DNA of 11,308 nt from Candidatus Zixiibacteriota bacterium (GCA_012797915.1 JAAZOE010000450.1:1-11308), one strand, 5' to 3'. Positions 1-6,211 are shown, numbered from the stretch's first letter. The notes: generated by a model from the letters alone, not told the origin. Made by a program: numbers and translations.

Positions 1-207
1 ATTAACTCATCATTATGGGAGTCCGGTTATGACAGGCAAGCTGTCCTCACCGAGAATGTGTTTCACTCCAAATTGAACTACATCCACAACAATCCGGTAA
101 AGGCCGGTCTTGTGGCTTCTATTTGCGACTGGCGATGGTCGAGTGCCGGAGACTATTTGGCGGGACAACGCGGTCGTGTGCCGATATGGAAAGATTGGCT
201 TTTCTGA
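1..207 (+). CDS. REP-associated tyrosine (Y1) transposase, C-terminal part
   Basis: The reading frame is open from base 1 to a TGA at 205-207 and gives 68 residues, so the start and most of the protein lie outside the window. The visible part contains KLNYIHNNPVKAGLV, followed by WRWSSAGDY. This is the hallmark C-terminal block of Y1_Tnp proteins of the REP-associated (RAYT, IS200/IS605-like) group. The tyrosine in YIHNNP (codon at 79-81) is, from family knowledge, the likely nucleophile that attacks single-stranded DNA. The HUH metal site would lie upstream and cannot be seen. RAYTs are single-copy, domesticated-looking transposases tied to REP palindromes. Three such palindromes start 27 bases after the stop, which supports the call. 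The stop codon overlaps a GACCCTGC (206-213) that recurs in the right arm of the first palindrome. The gene is convergent with the ABC operon. Confidence 0.85.
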   Translation: MNSSLWESGYDRQAVLTENVFHSKLNYIHNNPVKAGLVASICDWRWSSAGDYLAGQRGRVPIWKDWLF

Positions 208-233
208 CCCTGCATTACAACAAGAGTGACAAG

Positions 234-277
234 CCGCAGGGTCTCGATCCGCCTCCGGCGGATCTATGACCCTGCGG
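234..277. repeat. REP-like bulged palindrome 1
   Basis: The outer arms CCGCAGGGTC (234-243) and GACCCTGCGG (268-277) are perfect complements. Inside them GATCCGCC (246-253) and GGCGGATC (257-264) form a perfect 8-bp stem with loop TCC. The two stems are separated by the short bulges TC and TAT. This nested, bulged hairpin is the form expected of a REP element recognised by a RAYT, and the RAYT gene ends just upstream. Confidence 0.75.
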
Positions 278-316
278 AACATGAAAGGATGCTCTTTGCA
301 TTGTTTTGGTTGCCGG

Positions 317-353
317 CGGGGTTTTCGTCCGTCTCCGGCGGACTAGCGCCCCG
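317..353. repeat. REP-like bulged palindrome 2
   Basis: The outer arms are CGGGG (317-321) and CCCCG (349-353). The inner stem is GTCCGTC (327-333) with GGCGGAC (337-343), has one T-G pair, and closes on the loop TCC. The loop and inner stem copy palindrome 1 in the same orientation. The bulges between stems are five bases on each side (TTTTC and TAGCG). It is a diverged member of the same family. Confidence 0.65.
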
Positions 354-370
354 TTGGACAGTAATAGGGC

Positions 371-421
371 CCGCGGGGTCCCGGCCCGCTGCAGGTCCGC
401 CGCAGGCGGAAGACCCCGCGG
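371..421. repeat. REP-like bulged palindrome 3
   Basis: The outer arms CCGCGGGGTC (371-380) and GACCCCGCGG (412-421) are perfect 10-bp complements. The inner stem TCCGCC (396-401) with GGCGGA (405-410) has loop GCA. The bulge is asymmetric: 15 bases on the left and one on the right. The element lies 23 bases past the stop of the ABC gene on the minus strand, so its hairpin could also protect or end that transcript. It has no T-tract. Confidence 0.65.
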
Positions 422-443
422 TGCATCCTTCAATCACACGAAC

Positions 444-2246
444 TTACGCCGCGCCGCCCACCGCCTCCTCAAGCATGATCCGATGGTATAGCTTGCAGTA
501 CACCCCTTCCTTCAGGACCAACTCGATATGACCGCCCCGCTCGACAATACGGCCCTCGTCCAGAACGATCACCTCGTCCACCTTCTCCAAGGTCGCCGGG
601 CGATGGGTGATCAAGAAACAGGTCAGATCGGGCATGACCTCATGCAGGCTGTCCCACAGACCGGCCTCGGTGCCGGCATCCAACGCCGAGGTGCAGTCGT
701 CCAGAATCAGAATCTTCGGCCGGCCCACCAGCGCACGGGCCAGCGCCAGCCGTTGTTTCTGCCCCCCGGAAATCGACATGCCGCGCACGCCGATGGTCGT
801 GGCCAGCCCATCCGGAAACGCCGTCAGGTCCTCGCGCAACTGGGCCACGTCGATCGCCCATTCCAGCGTCTCTTTGCTGATTCCCTCGCGATGGAACCGG
901 ATGTTGCTCTCCACCGAATCCGAAAATAGAATCGGGTCCTGCGGTACGTAGCCGATATACTTCCGCAGATCGGCCAGGTCGTACTCGCGCAGGTCGCGGC
1001 CGTCGAGCAGGATCCGTCCGCCGGTCGGGTCGACCAGACGCGGAATCAGCCGCGCAGCCCAGCTCTTGCCGGACCCGACCCGTCCCACCAGCGCCACCCG
1101 CTTGCCGGGCTCGACCGTGAAGTTCAGATCGGTCAGGATATCCCGCTCCATGCCGGGCAGGCGGAAATGGACCTTGTCGAATTCCACCCGCCCGGGCGGG
1201 GCGACCGGAATCGACCGCTTGTTTTCTTCGGCAACGATCATCGGCGGGTGATCCTCCAGCTCCATCAGCCGCTTCATCGACACCGCCGCACGCATGCCGC
1301 GTACCAGGAAGTTGCCGACATCGAACATCGGGTACATCAGAAACAGCACGTAGGTGTTGAAGGCCACGAACTCGCCGATCGACAGCGATCCGCCGATGAC
1401 GTACCAGCCCCCGGCGACCAGCACGATCACCGTACCGAACTGCCAGATGTACATCCACAGCGATTCGATCACCGCCCCGGTCTTGACCGCGGCGATCTCG
1501 GCCGCCTGCCGTTGGTCGGCCACTTCGGCGAATCGGGTGCGCTGATCTTTCTCACGGCAGTAGGCCTTCACCACCCGGACGCCGGAGAAGCAGGCTTCCA
1601 TGGTGTCGTTGACCGCCGAGATTTTCTTCTGCAGAAAATCGTACCGCCGGTTCATTCGGGTCGAGCTCTTGACGTACACGAACACCAGAAGCGGCAGGGT
1701 GCAGACGATCCAGAGCGTCAAGGCCGGGTTCAGCGAGATCATCATGACCAGACTGAAAACGATGATAATCAGCGCCTCATAGAACCGGAAGATGCCGCTG
1801 CAGGAAAACCAGGACAGCTTCTCGGCCACATCGTCGGTCATCCGGGTCACCAGGTCGCCGGTGTTGAAGCGGTTGAAAAAGTCCGGCCCCTTGTCCAGCA
1901 CCCCGGAAAAGGATTCCTGCCGGAACTCCCACTCCAGCCGGATGTTCATATACGCCCGATGTCCGATCGTCAGGGTGTGGGCGACCACGTCGCCGAAGGC
2001 GAAGACGATCAACAGCAGCACATAGGCGCCGATCCGCCCCTGGGCCAGCTGGTCGAACCAATCGGTCACCCAGGGCAGGCCGGTCGGTTTGACCGCGCCG
2101 GTTCCCAGCAGGTCGAAGATGTTCTTCACGAACAGCGGCTGCACGACCATGAACGAGGCGGCCACGGGCGTGAACGCCAGCAGAAAAATCAACGCCCGCT
2201 GGTGACCCCGATAATACCGCCACAGCCATTTCGCGTATCTTAGCAT
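444..2246 (-). CDS. ABC exporter half-transporter, subunit with non-consensus Walker B
   Basis: This 600-residue protein has an N-terminal type I exporter membrane domain (about residues 15-320, several hydrophobic helices) and a C-terminal nucleotide-binding domain. Visible motifs are Walker A GRVGSGKS (388-395), Q-loop Gln436, signature ISGGQ (492-496), Walker B ILILDD (512-517) and H-loop His548. Asp517 stands where most exporters have the catalytic glutamate. Walker A is followed by Trp where Thr or a small residue is usual. The ATG at 2246 overlaps the TAA of the upstream ABC gene by 7 bases, and AGGAGGTG (2262-2255) lies 8 bases upstream, so the start is secure and translation is probably coupled. 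It most likely pairs with the upstream subunit as a heterodimeric inner-membrane multidrug or lipid exporter. The substrate cannot be read from the sequence. Confidence 0.95.
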   Translation of the reverse strand: MLRYAKWLWRYYRGHQRALIFLLAFTPVAASFMVVQPLFVKNIFDLLGTGAVKPTGLPWVTDWFDQLAQGRIGAYVLLLIVFAFGDVVAHTLTIGHRAYMNIRLEWEFRQESFSGVLDKGPDFFNRFNTGDLVTRMTDDVAEKLSWFSCSGIFRFYEALIIIVFSLVMMISLNPALTLWIVCTLPLLVFVYVKSSTRMNRRYDFLQKKISAVNDTMEACFSGVRVVKAYCREKDQRTRFAEVADQRQAAEIAAVKTGAVIESLWMYIWQFGTVIVLVAGGWYVIGGSLSIGEFVAFNTYVLFLMYPMFDVGNFLVRGMRAAVSMKRLMELEDHPPMIVAEENKRSIPVAPPGRVEFDKVHFRLPGMERDILTDLNFTVEPGKRVALVGRVGSGKSWAARLIPRLVDPTGGRILLDGRDLREYDLADLRKYIGYVPQDPILFSDSVESNIRFHREGISKETLEWAIDVAQLREDLTAFPDGLATTIGVRGMSISGGQKQRLALARALVGRPKILILDDCTSALDAGTEAGLWDSLHEVMPDLTCFLITHRPATLEKVDEVIVLDEGRIVERGGHIELVLKEGVYCKLYHRIMLEEAVGGAA

Positions 2247-4042
2247 GCCCGCTTCACCTCCTCTCCATTACCGGCCGAAAACTGCAGCTTGCACAGTTTG
2301 GTGTAGTAGCCGTTCCGGGCCACCAACTCCCGATGGGTCCCGCGCTCGACGATCTCTCCCTCGCGGATCACCAGGATATGGTCCACGTTGAGAATCGTGG
2401 CCAGCCGATGGGCGATAATGATCGACGTCCGTCCTTTCATCAGAGCGGCCATCCCTTCCTGAATCAGCCGTTCGGTTTCGGGGTCGACCGAGCTGGTGGC
2501 CTCATCCAGTATCAATACCTGCGGGTCGAACACCAGGGCCCGGGCGAACGACAACAACTGCCGCTCCCCGCGGCTGAGGTTGGCGCCCCGTTCCGACAGT
2601 TCAGTCTCGTACTGCTTCGGCATCCGGTCGATGAACCGGTCGGCCGAAACGGCGCGGCAGGCCTCGACCACGCGGGAGCGATCAAAGCCGTTGGCCGACA
2701 GCGACACATTGGTCGCCACCGTGCCGGGGAAGAGGAATATGTCCTGCAGCACCAGCCCGAATTTGCGGCGTAAATCATCGGTGGTGATGTTTCGAATGTC
2801 GACACCGTCAACCAAAATCCGTCCCTTCTGGATGTCATAGAACCGCAACAGCAGGTTGATCACCGTCGACTTGCCGCCGCCGGTCACCCCGGCCAGGGCG
2901 AACCGCTGCCCCTTGGGCACCGTGAACGACACGTCTTTCAAGACATAGTTGCCGTCGTTGCCATACGAAAACCACACCTTGTCGAAGGTGATGGCCGATT
3001 CCAATGACGGCCAGACCACCGGCCGAACCGGTTCGAGAATCGATTCCTCGGTTTCCAGCAGATGGAAAATTCGCTTGGCCCCGGCGATCGCCTTCTGCAC
3101 CACTGCGATTTCCTCGGCGGCCATGTGAATCGGTTCGAAAAACATCCGCACGTACCCGATGAACATCACCAGCGTCCCGAGGCTGACCTGGCCGACCCCT
3201 ACCCAGCGCGCGCCGACATACAGCACCAGGGCCATGATCACAGTCTCGACAAAGAACAGCAGGTTAAACATGGCCACCACCGACAGCTCCGCCTGAAGCT
3301 GCGGCCGATATTTGGCCCGGTTGATCTCGTTCATCCGCCGCCGCACCTGCCGGCCGCGGTTGAAGATCTGGATGACCGGCACGCCCTGTAGAAACTCGGT
3401 CAAGGCCGCGGTGACGTCGGCCATCCGTTTACGCACCACCAGGTACCTCGGCGTCGTGATCCGATGATAGGCGTACAACACGACGGTCATGATCGGCAGA
3501 AACAGGCCGACGATCAGGGCCAACCGCGGCGAGACGGCGAACATCCAAACGAACATCCCGAAGATCAACAGAACCGCCCCGGCCAAAGTCACCACCGTAT
3601 TGGTGAACAGCATCCGCAGCGCCTCGGTATCCGACTCTACCCGGGCCATCAGCCGCCCTGTGGGGTGACGGTCGAAGAACGAGATCGACATCCGCAGAAC
3701 ATGGGCGAACAGGCGCTTGCGCAAGGCGGTCATCGTTTGCTGGCCGATAATCTCCATCCGCACCCGGAACAGGTAGTTGATAACCAGGAAAAGTCCGGAG
3801 CTGGCCACGTACAATCCGACTGTGACCAGCAGGCCGCGGTAATCGCCGGCCGGGATGTTCACGTCGATGGCCCGGCGCATCAAATTGGGACCGATCAGAT
3901 ATAACCCTTTGGAGACGGCCAGCAGCGCCAGGCAGAATAATAGCCAGCCGCGGTACGGTTTCAAAAGCGGCAACAGCCGCCGCAGAGCGGCGCGGGAACC
4001 GACGCCGTCATGATGGTCGTCATCGGAATAGGCAGAGACCAT
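2240..4042 (-). CDS. ABC exporter half-transporter, subunit with non-consensus signature
   Basis: The protein has 600 residues from the ATG at 4042. GGGAG (4054-4050) lies 7 bases upstream of it. An in-frame TTG at 4114 would add 24 residues, but it sits inside the T-tract of a terminator-like hairpin and is less likely. A type I exporter membrane domain fills about residues 20-330. The nucleotide-binding domain shows Walker A GVTGGGKST (385-393), Q-loop Gln433, signature LSRGE (489-493) in place of LSGGQ, canonical Walker B VLILDE with Glu514, and H-loop His545. It is the first gene of a two-gene operon, overlapping the next by 7 bases. The altered signature faces the altered Walker B of its partner, as in asymmetric heterodimers such as TM287/288, BmrCD and TmrAB. 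A leader with attenuator features lies upstream. The export substrate is unknown. Confidence 0.95.
   Translation of the reverse strand: MVSAYSDDDHHDGVGSRAALRRLLPLLKPYRGWLLFCLALLAVSKGLYLIGPNLMRRAIDVNIPAGDYRGLLVTVGLYVASSGLFLVINYLFRVRMEIIGQQTMTALRKRLFAHVLRMSISFFDRHPTGRLMARVESDTEALRMLFTNTVVTLAGAVLLIFGMFVWMFAVSPRLALIVGLFLPIMTVVLYAYHRITTPRYLVVRKRMADVTAALTEFLQGVPVIQIFNRGRQVRRRMNEINRAKYRPQLQAELSVVAMFNLLFFVETVIMALVLYVGARWVGVGQVSLGTLVMFIGYVRMFFEPIHMAAEEIAVVQKAIAGAKRIFHLLETEESILEPVRPVVWPSLESAITFDKVWFSYGNDGNYVLKDVSFTVPKGQRFALAGVTGGGKSTVINLLLRFYDIQKGRILVDGVDIRNITTDDLRRKFGLVLQDIFLFPGTVATNVSLSANGFDRSRVVEACRAVSADRFIDRMPKQYETELSERGANLSRGERQLLSFARALVFDPQVLILDEATSSVDPETERLIQEGMAALMKGRTSIIIAHRLATILNVDHILVIREGEIVERGTHRELVARNGYYTKLCKLQFSAGNGEEVKRAC
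2255..2262 (-). promoter_or_regulatory. Strong Shine-Dalgarno inside the end of the upstream ABC gene
   Basis: AGGAGGTG reads on the minus strand at 2262-2255, 8 bases before the ATG of the second half-transporter. It lies within the last codons of the first one. With the 7-base gene overlap this suggests efficient, coupled synthesis of both subunits in equal amounts. Confidence 0.8.
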
Positions 4043-4056
4043 GTCGTTTCTCCCGG

Positions 4057-4079
4057 GGCCGCCGGATAAACCGGCGGCC
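4057..4079 (-). promoter_or_regulatory. Hairpin just upstream of the ABC operon ribosome binding site
   Basis: GGCCGCCGG and CCGGCGGCC (4079-4071 and 4065-4057 in transcript order) form a perfect 9-bp stem around a 5-base loop. The stem ends two bases before the GGGAG of the first ABC gene. Its 5' arm can also pair with the 3' arm of the terminator-like hairpin at 4122-4150, so it may take part in the switching described there, or simply stabilise the mRNA end. Confidence 0.55.
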
Positions 4080-4116
4080 GTTTGATATTCCGTTCCGCCG
4101 GGCAGAGCACACAAAC

Positions 4117-4150
4117 AAAAACCCGCCGGACCAACAAGCGGTCCGGCGGG
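4117..4150 (-). terminator. Intrinsic terminator in the leader of the ABC operon (candidate attenuator)
   Basis: On the minus strand CCCGCCGGACC (4150-4140) and GGTCCGGCGGG (4132-4122) form a perfect 11-bp stem with a 7-base loop. TTTTTGTTT (4121-4113) follows directly. The hairpin lies 75 bases upstream of the ABC start codon. I see no good promoter between them, so transcription of the operon probably has to pass through it. It could alternatively end a transcript from the cupin gene about 350 bases upstream. Confidence 0.8.
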
Positions 4151-4218
4151 TGGAAAGTTCCTTCACCATCGGGTCGCCCCTCACAGGCATCCCCTCCAAC
4201 CGCAGGACCACTCCTTGC
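4140..4218 (-). promoter_or_regulatory. Candidate antiterminator and anti-antiterminator segments
   Basis: In minus-strand order, segment 1 is GCAAGGA (4218-4212), segment 2 is GGTCCTGCGG (4209-4200) and segment 3 is CCGCCGGACC (4149-4140), the 5' arm of the terminator. Segment 2 pairs with segment 3 at 9 of 10 positions. Segment 1 pairs with the core of segment 2 (TCCTGC, 4207-4202) with one bulged base. These pairings are mutually exclusive with the terminator stem, giving the 1:2, 2:3, 3:4 logic of amino-acid and bmrCD-type attenuators. Confidence 0.5.
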
Positions 4219-4261
4219 GAGTGAATACCGGATTCGTCAAATAGGAAATCATCGTAATCAT
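4181..4261 (-). CDS. Possible leader peptide of the ABC operon
   Basis: An ATG at 4261 opens a 26-codon frame ending with TGA at 4183-4181, about 30 bases before the terminator hairpin. The peptide would start MITMISYLTNPVF and contains two Trp and two Cys near its end. Segment 2 of the candidate attenuator lies within its codons, so a ribosome reading to the stop would mask that segment and favour termination, while one stalled earlier would favour read-through. The ribosome binding site is poor: GAGGAG ends 13 bases upstream. The frame stays open further upstream to 4375 without another ATG. A 12-codon frame beginning MSLLLYIGLATV lies upstream and could serve instead. No homologue is recognised. 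Confidence 0.3.
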   Translation of the reverse strand: MITMISYLTNPVFTRKEWSCGWRGCL

Positions 4262-4375
4262 AGTGACGACAGTACTCCTCGTGGTCTTCAGACCGTGGCC
4301 AAGCCGATGTACAGAAGCAGGCTCATCAACAACCCACGCAAAGGGTCCTACGGATGCGATAGTTAACGTATACAA

Positions 4376-4401
4376 GCTATATCAGTTTCGCCCGCTGTCA
4401 A
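4376..4401 (-). promoter_or_regulatory. Candidate promoter of the ABC operon leader
   Basis: A perfect TTGACA (4401-4396) is followed after 14 bases by TGA-TATAGC (TATAGC at 4381-4376), an extended minus-10 form. The spacing is shorter than ideal. It would start a leader of about 330 bases ahead of the ABC genes. Confidence 0.4.
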
Positions 4402-4410
4402 GGAAATTTT

Positions 4411-4466
4411 GCCTGCCGTAGCCTTCGGTCAAGACTTGCGACTGGGCAACCCGCTTTCCGGCAGGC
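4411..4466. repeat. 8-bp inverted repeat after the cupin gene
   Basis: GCCTGCCG (4411-4418) and CGGCAGGC (4459-4466) are perfect complements around a 40-base spacer. They lie between the cupin stop and the ABC leader promoter, followed on the minus strand by AAAATTT rather than a T-tract. It may end or stabilise the cupin transcript. The long loop makes this weak. Confidence 0.3.
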
Positions 4467-4498
4467 TGATAGACTCTAAAAACTGCGGCCTGCGTCAC

Positions 4499-4846
4499 CT
4501 AGTATTCGCCTCGTTTCGGGACGATGCAGATCATGACGAAATCCTCGCCGCCGGGATTGGAATACTGGTGTTTCGTATTCGGCGGCACGAAAGCGAAATC
4601 GCCGGCGGCTAACGGTCGCTTGGCCCCGTCGATCTCCAACTGGCCCCGCCCGGAAATCACGTAATTGACATGTTCCCAGTCGTGCTCGTGGTGGGGGGTA
4701 TGGCCGCCGGGGCCGAGGGTAAAGACCCGGACGATATGGTCCTCCCACCCCTGAGGCGGCCCCAACGGTACCTGTTTGCGGACGTTGGCGATGCCGTCTC
4801 CTTTCATCTCCATCTTTTCGATATCATGCAGGTTCTTTATATACAT
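4499..4846 (-). CDS. Small single-domain cupin, four-histidine metal site
   Basis: This 115-residue protein starts at the ATG at 4846, preceded by GGAGGAG. An ORF start 63 bases upstream lacks such a site and the extra residues do not look like cupin. Motif 1 reads as HEH at 53-55 followed by His59 and Gly66; His59 takes the place of the usual glutamate (HXH-X3-H-X6-G). Motif 2 is GDFAFVPPNTKHQYSN (82-97), with His93 as the fourth ligand. The protein is therefore a metal-binding beta-barrel of the conserved small cupin type found as dioxygenases, isomerases or sensors. Neither metal nor substrate can be read from the sequence. It lies between dnaN and the ABC exporter on the same strand, with its own candidate promoter, so it need not be functionally linked to either. 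I infer a cytosolic location because no signal peptide is visible. Confidence 0.9.
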   Translation of the reverse strand: MYIKNLHDIEKMEMKGDGIANVRKQVPLGPPQGWEDHIVRVFTLGPGGHTPHHEHDWEHVNYVISGRGQLEIDGAKRPLAAGDFAFVPPNTKHQYSNPGGEDFVMICIVPKRGEY

Positions 4847-4864
4847 CGTCTCCTCCAAATATCC

Positions 4865-4907
4865 CGCGGCGCAGGGCCGCGAAGCAGGCGTATCCTGAAT
4901 GATACGC
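4865..4907 (-). promoter_or_regulatory. Two small hairpins in the cupin mRNA leader
   Basis: GCGTATC (4888-4894) and GATACGC (4901-4907) pair around a 6-base loop. CGCGGC (4865-4870) and GCCGCG (4876-4881) pair around 5 bases. Both lie between the candidate promoter and the cupin start. The first could equally be an operator dyad. The function is unknown. Confidence 0.35.
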
Positions 4908-4932
4908 ACGACCGGGTTCGATGATGGTCCCG

Positions 4933-4961
4933 ATTATAATAAACCGCCCCTCGGCTATCGA
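4933..4961 (-). promoter_or_regulatory. Candidate cupin promoter
   Basis: TCGATA (4961-4956), 17 bases, then a perfect TATAAT (4938-4933) on the minus strand. The minus-35 box matches four of six positions. It overlaps the hairpin that probably ends the dnaN transcript, which would separate cupin expression from dnaN. Confidence 0.4.
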
Positions 4962-4972
4962 GCGGGCGGTTT
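4941..4972 (-). terminator. Terminator-like hairpin after dnaN
   Basis: In minus-strand order AAACCGCCC-G-CTCG (4972-4959) pairs with CGAG-GGG-CGGTTT (4953-4941) through 13 base pairs with one bulged G and a 5-base loop. TTTATTATAAT runs from the end of the stem. The U-run is mixed with A, so termination may be partial. It lies 31 bases after the dnaN stop. Confidence 0.6.
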
Positions 4973-5002
4973 CGTATCGGTATCCTGTCGTTTGGCCACC
5001 CG

Positions 5003-6115
5003 TCATTCCGTCAGACGCAGCGGCATGAGCAGGCAGATAAAATCCTCCTTGGCCACGTCGGCGGCGTAGATGATTCCGGCCGACACGGCGCTGGATAGCT
5101 CAAACACGACTTCATCGCCGTCGATTTTCCCCAGAATGTCGGTTACATACCCGGCATTATATCCGATCTCTATCGGCTCTCCCTTGTACTGACAGGGCAG
5201 ATTTTCCCGCGCTTCACCGCCGACATCTGCATTGGTCGTCGACAGCGTCAGCACCTCTCCCTTGATCGAGAATTTGACCTGGTGGGTCAGGGAATTGGAC
5301 AGAATGGCCACCCGTCGGACCGCGGAATGCAGTTCTTCCTTGGAAATTTCCATCCGTTTATCCGTGCTGGCCGGTATCACGGCACTGTAGTTGGGGTACG
5401 GACCCTCGATCAACCGGGAACTGAGGACCAGCTCACCGAGATTGAAAATTATCCGGTTTTCCTCAAAAATCACCCCGATCGTGCTGATGCCGACCGGCAG
5501 GAATTTAACCATCAAATCCAGCGCCTTGGGTGGGATAATGACGTCGTCGGAGGCCCCTTTGAGATTGCCGCTTTCGGCCGCCACGCGGGCCAGGCGGTGA
5601 CCATCGGTGGCCACCATAATCATCCGATCACTGCGCGTTTGCCAGAGGACGCCATTGAGAGCCGGGCGTGTTTCATCATGGGAACAGGCGAAGGTCGTCC
5701 GGCGAATCATCATCGCCAGCGTCTCGGCCTCGACATTGACCTGCTTTTTCATATTCACCGCCGGCAGTTCCGGGAATTCATCGGGCGAAACCGCGCCGAT
5801 CTTGTAGCTGCCGTTGGGAACCTTTAGCTCGATCCGGTTGGCTGTGCTTTCGAAGGTAATCTCCGTCTCCGGAAGCTCCTTTATGATATCGAACAGCATC
5901 CGTCCCGGCAACACACCCGATCCCTTCTTGGACACTTCCGCATCGACCGAGACCGTAATAGTCACATCCAGATCGGTCGCGGATATTTTCAACTTGGCAT
6001 CCAGAGCTTCGAATAAAATATTGGAAAGAATTGGTAGGGTCGACTTGGCCGGAACGACATTCAGCACCGCCTGAAGAACATGGGTCAACCGGGACTTGGG
6101 CAGCGAGAATTTCAT
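5003..6115 (-). CDS. dnaN: DNA polymerase III subunit beta (sliding clamp)
   Basis: This 370-residue protein is the usual length for bacterial DnaN and forms the dimeric clamp that tethers DNA polymerase to DNA. The start is the ATG at 6115 (MKFSLPKSRLTHVL), with GGAGGAG 6-7 bases upstream; an in-frame upstream start at 6178 is not supported. Family blocks are easy to see: PAKSTLPILSNILFEA in domain 1, FACSHDETRPALNGV and ATDGHRLA in domain 2, RLIEGPYPNYSAVIP at the domain 2-3 junction and the C-terminal MPLRL that forms part of the peptide-binding pocket. It follows dnaA on the same strand with a 280-bp gap that holds its own promoter candidate. A hairpin after its stop separates it from the cupin gene, and recF does not follow directly. 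Confidence 0.97.
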   Translation of the reverse strand: MKFSLPKSRLTHVLQAVLNVVPAKSTLPILSNILFEALDAKLKISATDLDVTITVSVDAEVSKKGSGVLPGRMLFDIIKELPETEITFESTANRIELKVPNGSYKIGAVSPDEFPELPAVNMKKQVNVEAETLAMMIRRTTFACSHDETRPALNGVLWQTRSDRMIMVATDGHRLARVAAESGNLKGASDDVIIPPKALDLMVKFLPVGISTIGVIFEENRIIFNLGELVLSSRLIEGPYPNYSAVIPASTDKRMEISKEELHSAVRRVAILSNSLTHQVKFSIKGEVLTLSTTNADVGGEARENLPCQYKGEPIEIGYNAGYVTDILGKIDGDEVVFELSSAVSAGIIYAADVAKEDFICLLMPLRLTE

Positions 6116-6158
6116 TGAGGGCTCCTCCAGAGATTGTTTCTTCCACACGACATTCTTA

Positions 6159-6190
6159 TTACTTCTTTCATATATCATAAAGAAGTAACT
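6159..6190. repeat. 10-bp inverted repeat in the dnaN leader
   Basis: TTACTTCTTT (6159-6168) and AAAGAAGTAA (6181-6190) are perfect complements around an AT-only 12-base spacer apart from two C. It begins 44 bases upstream of the dnaN start. It could be an operator, an mRNA hairpin or an easily melted DNA segment. Confidence 0.55.
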
Positions 6191-6211
6191 ATTATTATGC
6201 CGGTGGAGATG

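Larger units (their letters stand above)
285..430. repeat. 8-bp inverted repeat flanking REP palindromes 2 and 3
   Basis: AAGGATGC (285-292) and GCATCCTT (423-430) are exact complements. They enclose the second and third palindromes, suggesting that these two form one composite, BIME-like unit. Eight bases can match by chance, so the pairing is only suggestive. Confidence 0.35.

Noticed and set aside
208..443. CRISPR array or protein gene in the left gap
   Set aside because: The repeated units are palindromes of unequal spacing without regular spacers, and the short frames here come from GC-rich repeats, so a REP array fits best.
1167..2243. Long plus-strand open frame opposite the ABC gene
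   Set aside because: It is antisense to a gene with full ABC motifs, is rich in His, Arg and Gln as GC-rich shadow frames are, and matches no family.
4043..4114. N-terminal extension of the first ABC subunit from a TTG at 4114
   Set aside because: The TTG lies inside the T-run of a terminator hairpin, the added residues are not exporter-like, and the ATG at 4042 has a good ribosome binding site.
4115..4400. T-box or metabolite riboswitch upstream of the ABC operon
   Set aside because: I find no T-box core (GGGTGG-N-ACCGCG) or other riboswitch consensus. The structures seen fit simple attenuation better.
6116..6178. Extension of dnaN to a start at 6178
   Set aside because: The extra 21 residues precede the conserved MKFS-type DnaN start, which has its own GGAGGAG at the right distance.
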